From CAYRVF01 sp964427535 (GTDB lineage Bacteria > Chloroflexota > Ktedonobacteria > Ktedonobacterales > JADMIN01), in contig CAYRVF010000003.1 of the NCBI GenBank assembly GCA_964427535.1, positions 21,163 to 85,162 of the forward strand: 64,000 nt of DNA, given 5' to 3'. The notes below the pieces were generated by a model. The model worked only from the letters and a program-made list of their open reading frames with translations. It was not told where the DNA came from and did not search any database. The translations under genes and the position numbers were made by a program. Of the stretch, positions 57,640 to 64,000 are shown piece by piece; the stretch's first letter is position 1; each line of letters begins with the position of its first letter.

Positions 57640-58205
57640 ATGGTCATCTCGCCGAATCTCAATGACGATATCGAAGAAGTCTTGATTTCTGAGGAAGAGC
57701 TGCAAGCGCGTATCTCGGAGCTAGCGGCGATCATCGAACGCGATTACGCCGGCAAGGACCTGCTGCTCGTCGGCATCCTGCGCGGCGCGATCATGTTCAT
57801 CACTGACCTCGCGCGTCGCCTGAACATGCCGCTCGAACTGGACTTCATGGCCATCAGCAGCTACGGCAACAGCACAGAGTCCAGCGGCGTCGTGCGCATC
57901 CTCAAGGACCTCGACAGCTCCATTGAGGGCAANNNNNNNNNNACGTGCTCATCGTCGAGGACATCGTCGATAGCGGCCTCACGCTACGCTACCTCACGGA
58001 GAACTTGCAGAGTCGCAATCCGGCGTCACTCACCGTGCTGACCCTGCTCGACAAACAGAAGGCGCTCGATAAGGTGCTGCGACCGAAGTATGTCGGCTTC
58101 CGCATCCCTGAGCGCTTCGTCGTCGGCTATGGACTGGACTACGCGCAGAAGTATCGCAACCTGCCCTACATCGGCGTGCTCAAGCCCGAGGTGTATAGCG
58201 CGTAA
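57640..58205 (+). CDS. hpt: Hypoxanthine phosphoribosyltransferase (interrupted by a 10-N gap)
   Basis: Salvages hypoxanthine (and guanine) to nucleotides with PRPP. The N-terminal half has ISEEELQARISELAAIIERDY, LLLVGILRGAIMFITDLARRL and the flexible-loop region AISSYGNSTESSGVV. The second half has the PRPP loop LIVEDIVDSGLTLRYL and PKYVGFRIPERFVVGYGLDY. The 10 Ns at 57933-57942 shift frame between the halves; restoring the family sequence IEGKxVLIVED needs just two bases there. The gene was therefore probably intact. In many genomes it sits next to tilS and ftsH; here tilS is 12 kb away. Confidence 0.92.
57933..57942. other. Assembly gap (10 N) inside hpt
   Basis: Ten undetermined bases. 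Frame arithmetic on the two conserved halves indicates a real length of 2 (or 2 plus a multiple of 3). Confidence 0.97.
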
Positions 58206-58282
58206 GAAATAGCGTGCTGGCAGCGTATCTCTTTACAAGCGACGCGTATGGCAGAGATGGCGCCCGACGCTGAGGAGATCGT

Positions 58283-58492
58283 ATGGCGACGACACGCAGA
58301 CCCCGGCGCTGGCGCTGGGGCAGCTTCGTGCTGATGATCGTCTTCCTCGCGCTCGCCGCAGTCGCCATCATTTTCATCCAGCAGCCGATCGACACTCACC
58401 ACGTCTCCGACCAGCCAGCGCCCGGCGCCGTGCAGCTTCCGCCGACGCCGACGGCGATCCCGGCCACCGCGACGGGCACGTCCTCGCCGTAG
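58283..58492 (+). CDS. Small single-span membrane protein
   Basis: A 69-aa protein: an Arg-rich cytoplasmic start (TTRRPRRWRWGS), one hydrophobic span (FVLMIVFLALAAVAIIFI), then a Pro/Thr-rich tail. The ATG follows GAGGAGATCGT. Positive-inside rule places the tail outside. It lies 77 nt after hpt and before a lipoprotein; function unknown. Confidence 0.72.
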   Translation: MATTRRPRRWRWGSFVLMIVFLALAAVAIIFIQQPIDTHHVSDQPAPGAVQLPPTPTAIPATATGTSSP

Positions 58493-58550
58493 TGCCCCGG
58501 CCGATCGCGATGGATAGGGCAGGCGGGCGATTGTGAGGAGGTCGGCGGGC

Positions 58551-59426
58551 ATGCGGATGCGGTGGATCTGGCTGGCGCTTGGCGCGGTGGTGCTGCTCGC
58601 ACTCGCCGCCTGCGGAGCGGCCTCGTCACCGGGAACGACGATCACGGTGCCCACCGCAACGAGCGCTGCGGGGACAACGCCGGAAGCGACGGTCGCGCCA
58701 GGCGTCACCCCGACGGCACAGGCTACGCCGGGCACCGCGAGCTACGCCGCGCTCTACTCGCGGGTCGATTATCCGCTGCAGATACCTGTCGGTAGTGCTG
58801 ATACTGTTACACTCACGCTCTCGGTGAACTCGGCCATCCTCTCCACAGCGCCGGCTACTGGCCAGGGTGTGACGACCGTCGGCGCGCCCATCTCGCTGCC
58901 GACGGACCTGCGCGACTACCAGGACATCGGCGCGCAGGCTCAGGCTGTCCCGAGCGCGGGCACGGCGCCGGTGGTCTGGCAGCTCACCAGCGCGCAACGC
59001 CAATCGCTCCTCACGCCCACCGATGCCTCGGGCGCTCGGCAGTATCGCGACGCCGTCACCTTCACGTGGCACGTCTCCGCCCAGAGCGCGGGCCAGAATA
59101 CCGCCAATATCGTGCTCACCGTCTACTACGTCTACCTGGATGGCAGCGAGCACGACGGCACAGTGGAGGTGACCTCCGCGCCGGTGCCGCTGCTCGCCGT
59201 GCGGCCGACGCCCCTCAACACCACGCTGCCATCCGTCAAGCTGCCGCTTGCGGGACTCAGCGGGCTAGCTGGCATCGTCGCCGCGCTGCGCTTCCTCTGG
59301 GGCATCTTCAAGCAGATCGACGACACGATCAGCCCCGTGCGCGATGCCGTCTCGGCCGCCGCCACCGTTCGCTCACGCATGTCGAGCCACGACGCCGGGC
59401 AGCAGAAGCGAGAGAAACTGCAGTAA
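58551..59426 (+). CDS. Lipoprotein with C-terminal membrane helix
   Basis: A 291-aa protein. A signal peptide with lipobox LALAACG (Cys21) precedes a Thr/Pro/Ala-rich linker. A beta-rich globular part follows (TVTLTLSVNSAIL, TFTWHVSAQSAGQNTANIVLTVYYVYLDGSEHDGTVEV). A second hydrophobic helix (LAGLSGLAGIVAALRFLWGIF) and a charged cytoplasmic-like tail close it. It is thus anchored at both ends. No family is recognised. The ATG follows GGAGGTCGG; GTG at 58533 is an alternative. Confidence 0.75.
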   Translation: MRMRWIWLALGAVVLLALAACGAASSPGTTITVPTATSAAGTTPEATVAPGVTPTAQATPGTASYAALYSRVDYPLQIPVGSADTVTLTLSVNSAILSTAPATGQGVTTVGAPISLPTDLRDYQDIGAQAQAVPSAGTAPVVWQLTSAQRQSLLTPTDASGARQYRDAVTFTWHVSAQSAGQNTANIVLTVYYVYLDGSEHDGTVEVTSAPVPLLAVRPTPLNTTLPSVKLPLAGLSGLAGIVAALRFLWGIFKQIDDTISPVRDAVSAAATVRSRMSSHDAGQQKREKLQ

Positions 59427-59427
59427 A

Positions 59428-59477
59428 GGGCCTCATCTCCCCGCTCCCTTCCCCACGCGAGGGGAAGGGGGAGTTAT
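59428..59477 (+). repeat. R1 repeat, copy 15
   Basis: GGCCTCATCTCCCCGCTCCC, then the hairpin TTCCCCACGCGAGGGGAA, 2 nt after the stop of the lipoprotein gene. Confidence 0.8.
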
Positions 59478-59507
59478 GCTCGTGGCCTTCGGGTACCCTG
59501 TTTGCCT

Positions 59508-59552
59508 GCCAAACTCCCCTCTCCCCGCAGGGAGAGGGGTCGGGGGTGAGGC
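59508..59552 (-). repeat. R1 repeat, copy 16 (inverted)
   Basis: AACTCCCCTCTCCCCGCAGG followed by GAGAGGGGTCGGGGGTGAGG. Member of a three-copy cluster before the Clp_N-RHH promoter. Confidence 0.8.
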
Positions 59553-59603
59553 CCACAATCATCGCCAGATCGAGTGCCGGCCCCTTGGCCACAGACGCCC
59601 CGA

Positions 59604-59647
59604 CTACGACCCCTTCCCTCTAAGGGAAGGGGGCAGGGGGTTAGGTC
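59604..59647 (-). repeat. R1 repeat, copy 17 (inverted)
   Basis: ACGACCCCTTCCCTCTAAGG followed by GAAGGGGGCAGGGGGTTAG, almost the same sequence as copy 7 (22193-22233). It ends about 20 nt before the TTGACC of the next promoter. Confidence 0.85.
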
Positions 59648-59668
59648 CGTCCCCTTGACTTCCGTCGC

Positions 59669-59697
59669 TTGACCGACTACATTTGCTGGTGTAAGAC
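59669..59697 (+). promoter_or_regulatory. Candidate promoter of the Clp_N-RHH gene
   Basis: TTGACC (59669-59674), a 17-nt spacer, and a weak -10 TAAGAC (59692-59697) inside the palindrome. TTGCTG (59683) with TTTTAC downstream is another reading. The -10 choice is uncertain. Confidence 0.45.
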
Positions 59698-59710
59698 GTA
59701 TACGTTTTAC
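59691..59710. promoter_or_regulatory. Near-perfect 20-bp palindrome, probable operator
   Basis: GTAAGACGTATACGTTTTAC has one mismatched pair. It lies about 40 nt before the start codon and overlaps the candidate -10. RHH proteins bind short palindromes, so autoregulation is plausible. Its core ACGTATACGT recurs at 6140-6149. Confidence 0.65.
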
Positions 59711-59751
59711 GCCATACGCTCTTGCGAGGCGAGCACAGCGAGGAGGGCCAG

Positions 59752-60540
59752 ATGCAGGACAGGTTCGACAAGTTCACCGAGAACGGGCGCAAGGTGCTGA
59801 AGCTGGCGCAGGAAGAGGCACAGCACCACAACCACAACTACATCGGCACCGAGCACCTGCTGCTCGGTCTCATCCGCATCGACAACAGCGTCGCGGTGCG
59901 CGTGCTGGAGAACCTCGGCGTTGATCGCAACCAGATTCGCAAGGCGATTCTCCACATCATCGGACACGGTGATCGCGTCGTGCTCGGCGAGATTGGCATG
60001 ACGCCGCGCGCGAAGAAGGTCATCGAGCTGGGTGTCGACGAGGCGCGGCGCATGAACCATCATTACATCGGCACTGAGCACATCCTGCTGGGGCTGATCC
60101 GTGAGGGCGAGGGCATCGCGGCAGGCGTGCTCGCGAGCCTGGGTGTCACGCTCGAACAAGTGCGTGTCAACACGCTCAATGTGCTGGCCTCCAGAGCCAC
60201 CCCGTCATCAGAGTCGGAGTCGCCGCCAGCTGCGCAGCCCGCGGGACCGAAGACCAACGTCGTCACTTGCCGCCTGGACGACCGCACGATGGACGCCCTC
60301 GACGCGCTCGTGGAGGCAGGCATCCGCTCGACCCGCAGCGACGCCGCCGCTTGGCTCATCGGTGCGGGCATCGAGTCGCACCGGCCGCTGTTCGACCGCG
60401 TCTACGCGACGGTGCGCGAGATTCGCCAGCTCCGCCAGGAGGCGCAGGAGATCGCCCGCCAGGTCGTGAACGGCGAGGCCTCGGCCTCGCCCGACGAGGG
60501 CCAAACCACAGACGAGGGCGAGGACGAGAGCGGAAGCTAA
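59752..60540 (+). CDS. Double Clp_N repeat protein fused to a ribbon-helix-helix-like domain
   Basis: A 262-aa protein. Residues 1-75 and 76-150 are two Clp_N repeats (FTENGRKVLKLAQEEAQHHNHNYIGTEHLLLGLIR and RAKKVIELGVDEARRMNHHYIGTEHILLGLIREGEGIAAGVL), as in the N-domain of ClpC/ClpA. There is no AAA+ module. After a Ser/Pro-rich linker, residues ~177-215 read as an RHH/CopG-like unit (NVVTCRLDDRTMDALDALVEAGIRSTRSDAAAWLIGAG). A coiled-coil and acidic tail follow. It may tether Clp-type recognition (phosphoarginine, adaptors) to DNA. The ATG (MQDRFDK) follows GGAGGGCC. I recall similar architectures in other Chloroflexota, with no known function. Confidence 0.85.
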   Translation: MQDRFDKFTENGRKVLKLAQEEAQHHNHNYIGTEHLLLGLIRIDNSVAVRVLENLGVDRNQIRKAILHIIGHGDRVVLGEIGMTPRAKKVIELGVDEARRMNHHYIGTEHILLGLIREGEGIAAGVLASLGVTLEQVRVNTLNVLASRATPSSESESPPAAQPAGPKTNVVTCRLDDRTMDALDALVEAGIRSTRSDAAAWLIGAGIESHRPLFDRVYATVREIRQLRQEAQEIARQVVNGEASASPDEGQTTDEGEDESGS

Positions 60541-60580
60541 CTCCCCACCCCTTTTCCATGGGAGGGAAGGGGGCGTGATC
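60540..60580 (+). repeat. R1 repeat, copy 18
   Basis: CTCCCCACCCCTTTTCCATG followed by GGAGGGAAGGGGGCGTGATC, right after the Clp_N-RHH stop. The CGTGATCGTA end also occurs in the copy at tilS. Confidence 0.75.
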
Positions 60581-60752
60581 GTAGCGCCAATGGCCTGCGG
60601 AAGACGATTGGCGTAACGCTCCGCCTGGCGACCCGAAGCGCGACTGCTTGCGCTCACAGCAAGCGTTGCGAGCCGCCTGTACGCTCGAATAGCTGCCCCG
60701 TCTCGAAAAGGACGGGAAGAGGGGTAGGTTCTCTCTATCGCCCTAACTGCTC

Positions 60753-61331
60753 CTACTCGGTGTCGGTGTCGACGTGCGTCTGCCGCTCGTCGGTCGTCGT
60801 CGCGTCCGGTGGCTCTCCCATTAGAGGCGCGGTCTCGGGCATGAACGCGGGGGATGGGCCTTCGGGCATCATCGGGGTGGCAGGGGCGCTACTCGCCGTC
60901 TCGGTCGTATCCGGCTGCGGGGTGAGTTCGTCGTCGTGCGGCAGTCCGGTCGGGACATCGATCGCCGTGCGTGTGCCCACGACGTTGTTGCCGTCGGGGA
61001 AGTTTGGTACAAAGCCGAGATCAGTCTCAGCCGGAACGCCGGTGATGAGGTCGCGGTCGTCCAGGTTCGACCAGCTGCCGCGCGCGATATCACTCACCTC
61101 CTCGTGCGTGAGCTTCAGATGAACGCCGCTCTCATCCACACGCTGAACCACCTCGCCTGGAATGTACACGTCGCGAGCGAAGAGGTGCCCTTTGTGCATC
61201 ACGAGCTGGTCGCCCTGCCAGCCCTTAGAAGAAACCTCACCGACTTTATGCCCGTTCCGGTCGAACATCGGTGTGCCCGCCGGGATGTCACGGCCCTTCC
61301 ACTGTGCGTCTGGACCAGATGGATTCTGCAT
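60753..61331 (-). CDS. DUF2171/PRC-barrel-like protein with acidic tail
   Basis: A 192-aa protein. Residues 15-75 form a small beta-barrel: AGTPMFDRNGHKVGEVSSKGWQGDQLVMHKGHLFARDVYIPGEVVQRVDESGVHL. This matches the DUF2171/PRC-barrel type, which binds or dimerises in many contexts. The rest is disordered, Pro/Thr/Glu-rich. There is no signal peptide. It converges on the Clp_N-RHH gene. The ATG has GGAAGGAGTCGAT upstream, an excellent ribosome-binding site. Confidence 0.8.
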   Translation of the reverse strand: MQNPSGPDAQWKGRDIPAGTPMFDRNGHKVGEVSSKGWQGDQLVMHKGHLFARDVYIPGEVVQRVDESGVHLKLTHEEVSDIARGSWSNLDDRDLITGVPAETDLGFVPNFPDGNNVVGTRTAIDVPTGLPHDDELTPQPDTTETASSAPATPMMPEGPSPAFMPETAPLMGEPPDATTTDERQTHVDTDTE

Positions 61332-61450
61332 ATCGACTCCTTCCGCGCGCAGCGGTGCCGCGCGCTACCGTATCGAGCCTGGGAGCGCATGATTTCTGCT
61401 CCCAGAAGTCGCAAAAGCCATGCCTTGCCGAATCCTTGCCCAACGAACCC

Positions 61451-62155
61451 TCAGGCCGCCCGCTCGATAGGCACGACCCACAGCGCGTGGGCAACGCGAC
61501 GGGGAATCGTCAGCGTGCGCTCGCCCTCGACGACCAGATCGGCCTCGGCCTGGGAGTCGCCGTTCTCGGTCAGACGCTCCAGGCAGAAGCGTGTGCCCGG
61601 CGTGAGACCGCGCTCGTGCAGGTATTCGATGATCGCCTCTTCGTCCTCGACCACCTCGGAGATGAGCAGCAGCCGCACCTGCTCGCCTGGCGTCGTGTCG
61701 GTCAGCCGCAGCGCGCCTTGGTCGGCCAGATAGGTGCGGGCGTCCGGCACATATCCAGGGATGGGGTTGCCGTGCGGGCAGGTGGTCGGATGCTCCAGCG
61801 AGGCGACCACACGCGCCTCTACCGCGCCGGAGATGTAGTGCTCCAGCCGGCAGGCCTCCTCATGCACCTGATGCCACTGCATGCCCAGCATGTCGACGAG
61901 GAAGCGTTCCGTCAGCCGGTGGCGGCGCAGCACCATCTCGGCGATCTCCACGCCAGCGGGTGTCAGGCTCACCTGCCGCTTCGCATCCATCTCGACCAGC
62001 CCGTCCCGCGTCATGCGCTTGAGCGTCTCCGTCACGGTCGGCGGCGAGACCTGGAACTTCTCCGCCAAGCGCGCGCCGATGACGTGGTCGCCCTCCATTT
62101 GCATATTATAGATGGCTTCTAGATATTCTTCGATTGTCGCGGATGTCTTTTCCAT
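61451..62155 (-). CDS. DtxR/MntR-family metal-dependent regulator
   Basis: A 234-aa regulator of iron- or manganese-responsive genes. The N-terminal winged helix is TIEEYLEAIYNMQMEGDHVIGARLAEKFQVSPPTVTETLKRM. The dimerisation/metal domain has HRLTERFLVDMLGMQWHQVHEEACRLEHYIS and the metal-site-like HPTTCPHGNPIPG. A C-terminal FeoA/SH3-like domain follows (LTDTTPGEQVRLLLIS, GLTPGTRFCLERLTENG). The metal and targets are not shown by neighbours. The ATG follows GAGGTCTGGTA. An orphan ABC ATPase gene lies 126 nt upstream on the same strand. Confidence 0.93.
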   Translation of the reverse strand: MEKTSATIEEYLEAIYNMQMEGDHVIGARLAEKFQVSPPTVTETLKRMTRDGLVEMDAKRQVSLTPAGVEIAEMVLRRHRLTERFLVDMLGMQWHQVHEEACRLEHYISGAVEARVVASLEHPTTCPHGNPIPGYVPDARTYLADQGALRLTDTTPGEQVRLLLISEVVEDEEAIIEYLHERGLTPGTRFCLERLTENGDSQAEADLVVEGERTLTIPRRVAHALWVVPIERAA

Positions 62156-62231
62156 TACCAGACCTCGCCGTCCATCGAGCCGCGTGCGCCGAGTAGCGCG
62201 CACACCAGACGTGTCGAACCTCTGTTCCTTC

Positions 62232-62237
62232 ATTATA
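62232..62237 (-). promoter_or_regulatory. TATAAT box before the dtxR-like gene
   Basis: On the minus strand this reads TATAAT, 77 nt before the start codon, but no good -35 is visible at 17 nt. A weak or activator-dependent promoter is possible. Confidence 0.4.
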
Positions 62238-62280
62238 CATAGCAACGGTCGGAGCGACGAGGGAGAGGCACACGTGCGCG

Positions 62281-63030
62281 CTAGCGCTGACCCGGCGAGA
62301 GCACACCGTCATTGATGTCGAAGACCGCGTCGGCCATCTGCGAGGCCTGCGGATCGTGCGTGGTGACGAGAAAGCCGATGCCCGCCTGGTGCGCGACCTG
62401 TTTCATCAGGTCGAGGATCGCCATGCCGGTATGCGAGTCGAGGTTGCCGGTCGGCTCATCGGCGAGCACCAGCCGCGGGGCGTGAACCAGCGCGCGCGCG
62501 ATGGCGACACGCTGCTGCTCGCCGCCAGAGAGCTCCGGCGCGCGGTGCTGCTCGCGGGCAGCTAGTCCCACCAGCGCAAGCGCCTCGCGCGAACGGCGTT
62601 CCCGCTCGGCGCGCGGCGTCTTCGCTAGCCGCAGGGGCAGTTCCACGTTCTCGCGAGCCGTCAGCGCGGGAAAGAGATGCGCGGACTGGAAGACAAAGCC
62701 GAGCTCGTGGCGCCGCACCTCCGTCCGCTGGCGCTCGTTGAGACGCACCATCTCGCGGCCCAGCAGCACGACGCTCCCGCTTGTCGGGTCATCCAGCCCG
62801 GCGATGATGTTCAGCAGCGTCGTCTTGCCCGCGCCAGACCGGCCGCGAATGGCGAGAAACTGCCCCGCTTCGAGCGTGAGGCTCACGTTGCGTAGCGCTG
62901 TCACGGTGCCCTGACCAACAGGAAACTGTTTCACCACATCGCGCACCAGCAGCAGCGGCGCGCCTGGCGCGGAGCCGTTGGGCCGGTGGCGGTCACCCTC
63001 GTTCGGGCCGATAAGACGTACGCTCTGCAT
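62281..63030 (-). CDS. LolD/MacB-type ABC transporter ATP-binding protein
   Basis: A 249-aa ATPase of the MacB/LolD group. Walker A is GRSGAGKTTLLNIIAG, the Q-loop is FVFQSAHLFPALTARENV, the signature LSGGEQQRVAIARAL, Walker B LVLADEPTGNLDS, and the H-loop VTTHDPQ. Such ATPases pair with MacB/FtsX-like permeases for lipoprotein or peptide export. No permease is adjacent in the window, so it is an orphan here. It lies upstream of the DtxR-family gene on the same strand. Confidence 0.93.
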   Translation of the reverse strand: MQSVRLIGPNEGDRHRPNGSAPGAPLLLVRDVVKQFPVGQGTVTALRNVSLTLEAGQFLAIRGRSGAGKTTLLNIIAGLDDPTSGSVVLLGREMVRLNERQRTEVRRHELGFVFQSAHLFPALTARENVELPLRLAKTPRAERERRSREALALVGLAAREQHRAPELSGGEQQRVAIARALVHAPRLVLADEPTGNLDSHTGMAILDLMKQVAHQAGIGFLVTTHDPQASQMADAVFDINDGVLSPGQR

Positions 63031-63099
63031 CGGGAACCTTCTATTCGCTCGACTTCGTCGTCAACTCCAGCAATGGCCGAGTCTCACTCCACTGCTGAC

Positions 63100-63327
63100 C
63101 TACAGGAGGTCGAGAAACGCATCGACATCTAACTGAGCTTGCTTGAGAATGTGTGCGAGTGTAGATCTCTTGACGGGCCGGTGTGCGGGAACGGTGAGCT
63201 TGAGGAGTTCAGTGCCTTGGTGCTTTTGTAAACGGATGTGGCTCCCTCGCTGTCGAACAATCACCCATCCATCTCGCTGCAACGCTCGGACGATCTCTGT
63301 GTAGGGCAAGCTTGGCACCTTGCTCAC
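63100..63327 (-). CDS. hicA: HicA toxin (mRNA interferase)
   Basis: A 75-aa dsRBD-fold toxin that cuts mRNA when free. The catalytic histidine is His30 in RQRGSHIRL, and VPAHRPVKRSTLAHILKQAQLD closes the family pattern. The GTG start overlaps the hicB stop (GTGA). The toxin gene follows the antitoxin gene, the reverse of the common hicA-hicB order. Confidence 0.9.
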   Translation of the reverse strand: MSKVPSLPYTEIVRALQRDGWVIVRQRGSHIRLQKHQGTELLKLTVPAHRPVKRSTLAHILKQAQLDVDAFLDLL

Positions 63328-63527
63328 ACGTCGATCTCCTGAACCTGGGCTCCTTCGTCAGCGAACATATCGTCCGCGACAGGCTCAAGGTAGAGGTCAA
63401 TTGCCTCACGGATGTTCGCCAACGCCTCATCCCGAGTCTCGCCCTCACTGATGCAGCCTGGCAGAGATGGAACATACACCGTGTATCCGCCCTCATCGCT
63501 GGGTTCCAGGACAACTTGTAGGCGCAT
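63324..63527 (-). CDS. hicB: HicB antitoxin (short form)
   Basis: A 67-aa protein with the HicB partial RNase-H-like fold: GGYTVYVPSLPGCISEGETRDEALANIREAIDLYLE. It has no C-terminal DNA-binding domain, so autoregulation would need another factor. It neutralises HicA by binding. The ATG has a near-perfect GGAAGGAGGT seven bases upstream, consistent with excess antitoxin. Co-translated with hicA. Confidence 0.9.
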   Translation of the reverse strand: MRLQVVLEPSDEGGYTVYVPSLPGCISEGETRDEALANIREAIDLYLEPVADDMFADEGAQVQEIDV

Positions 63528-63642
63528 ACGCGACCTCCTTCCAACGGCACGTCAGAAGAGATGCTCTTGCGTGCCTGGCACCTGAATGTGAGGACGCGCC
63601 ATCAGCCGCGCCTTTTACCTATTCTTTGCCATTCTAGCAGAA

Positions 63643-63676
63643 ACAGAGGCAGCCGGAGGATTCCGACCGCCTCTGT
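63643..63676 (-). terminator. Terminator after nuoI
   Basis: Read on the minus strand, stem ACAGAGGC / GCCTCTGT encloses a GC-rich loop and is followed by TTCT. It lies 31 nt beyond the nuoI stop. Confidence 0.75.
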
Positions 63677-63706
63677 CCTTTGGGACTGCTAAGAACGCTC
63701 GCGCTG

Positions 63707-64000
63707 TTATTCGCGCAGCGGACGCGCGGGCAGCGGACGCACCAGCGGGTTCGGGCCGGTCACGTCCTGCTCGCGGGAGCGCGGCACGGGCTGCTTCACC
63801 AGGTACGATGGCGCGTTCGCCAGATCGTTCATCGGCAGGTTCACGTCCGGCCCGAAGCGGTTGTAGAACGAGAGCTCGAAGTTCGGCGTCTCGCCCAGCG
63901 CGCCGTGCGGGCAGACCTCCACGCAGTCGCCGCAGAAGATGCAGCGGTCGAGGGCGAAGTCCCAGCGGACGAGCTCGCGCTCGGCCATCATCAGCGAGCC
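63707..64000 (-). CDS. nuoI: NADH-quinone oxidoreductase subunit I, C-terminal part (partial)
   Basis: The end of a complex I ferredoxin-type subunit cut by the window edge. The second [4Fe-4S] motif CIFCGDCVEVCP is visible; the first is beyond 64000. After LGETPNFELSFYNR comes a Pro/Arg-rich tail (PVPRSREQDVTGPNPLVRPLPARPLRE) longer than usual. The upstream reading GSLMMAERELVRWDFALDRC runs through the edge in frame, so the start lies outside. Other nuo genes should lie beyond the right edge. Confidence 0.88.
   Translation of the reverse strand, partial: GSLMMAERELVRWDFALDRCIFCGDCVEVCPHGALGETPNFELSFYNRFGPDVNLPMNDLANAPSYLVKQPVPRSREQDVTGPNPLVRPLPARPLRE

Overview
The window is about 64 kb of GC-rich bacterial DNA with dense, strongly GC3-biased genes and short intergenic gaps, many filled by a characteristic pyrimidine-rich hairpin repeat. 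The gene content suggests a Chloroflexota chromosome, perhaps Ktedonobacteria- or Thermomicrobia-like. The clues are a KaiC-like double ATPase, an ArsA ATPase with an HSP20-like tail, an F420-type luciferase-like oxidoreductase, a stand-alone Clp_N double repeat fused to a ribbon-helix-helix, and several two-component proteins. This is inferred from family recall, because no rRNA is present. Two runs of N (100 and 10 bases) show a scaffolded draft assembly or MAG. I see no rRNA, tRNA, CRISPR array, prophage or insertion sequence, so this is mostly ordinary chromosome.

Layout: 0-6 kb holds tyrS, a KaiC-like ATPase translationally coupled to a receiver protein, and queC with a PHP-family protein. 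6-9.4 kb holds a small HTH-like protein and a large unrecognised protein. 9.4-12.6 kb holds a long-form SRP RNA with a clear promoter, then dnaX and a coupled unknown gene. 12.8-17.7 kb holds a proline-rich protein, a methyltransferase, a nitroreductase and a type III polyketide synthase (a possible small biosynthetic locus), then threonine dehydratase and a NUDIX hydrolase. 17.9-24.8 kb holds a WYL regulator with a VOC protein, a PAP2-like membrane protein, an LLM oxidoreductase and a small DUF6582-like protein sharing an upstream element, and a NarL-type two-component pair. 25-31.7 kb holds an M24 peptidase, folP-folC, a PPOX protein, an autoregulated ArsR repressor coupled to an AlkA glycosylase, and a zinc-ribbon protein. 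31.7-38.8 kb holds a receiver protein, an RlmI-like methyltransferase, a phytoene synthase remnant, ArsA, a DinB protein, an alpha/beta hydrolase lacking its nucleophile, and a divergent EamA exporter/Lrp pair.

38.9-45.1 kb holds hemC-hemD with a polytopic membrane protein, an MFS protein and tilS. 45.2-51.3 kb holds two paralogous methyltransferases separated by an unknown gene, a DUF155-like membrane protein, an aldehyde dehydrogenase and an ICMT-like protein. 51.4-54.1 kb holds a TetR repressor and a DHA2 exporter with matching operators. 54.4-59.4 kb holds lipoproteins, a secreted alkaline-phosphatase-superfamily enzyme and hpt. 59.7-64 kb holds the Clp_N-RHH protein behind a near-perfect palindrome, a DUF2171/PRC-barrel-like protein, a DtxR-family regulator, an orphan LolD-type ATPase, hicB-hicA, and the end of nuoI.

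The most distinctive things are: (i) the Clp_N-RHH fusion with an operator-like palindrome in its own promoter; (ii) two interspersed palindromic repeat families that sit at gene ends and sometimes supply the last codons; (iii) the 72-74 bp element shared by the LLM and DUF6582-like genes; and (iv) repressor/operator pairs readable from the sequence (ArsR-AlkA, TetR-DHA2, Lrp-EamA).
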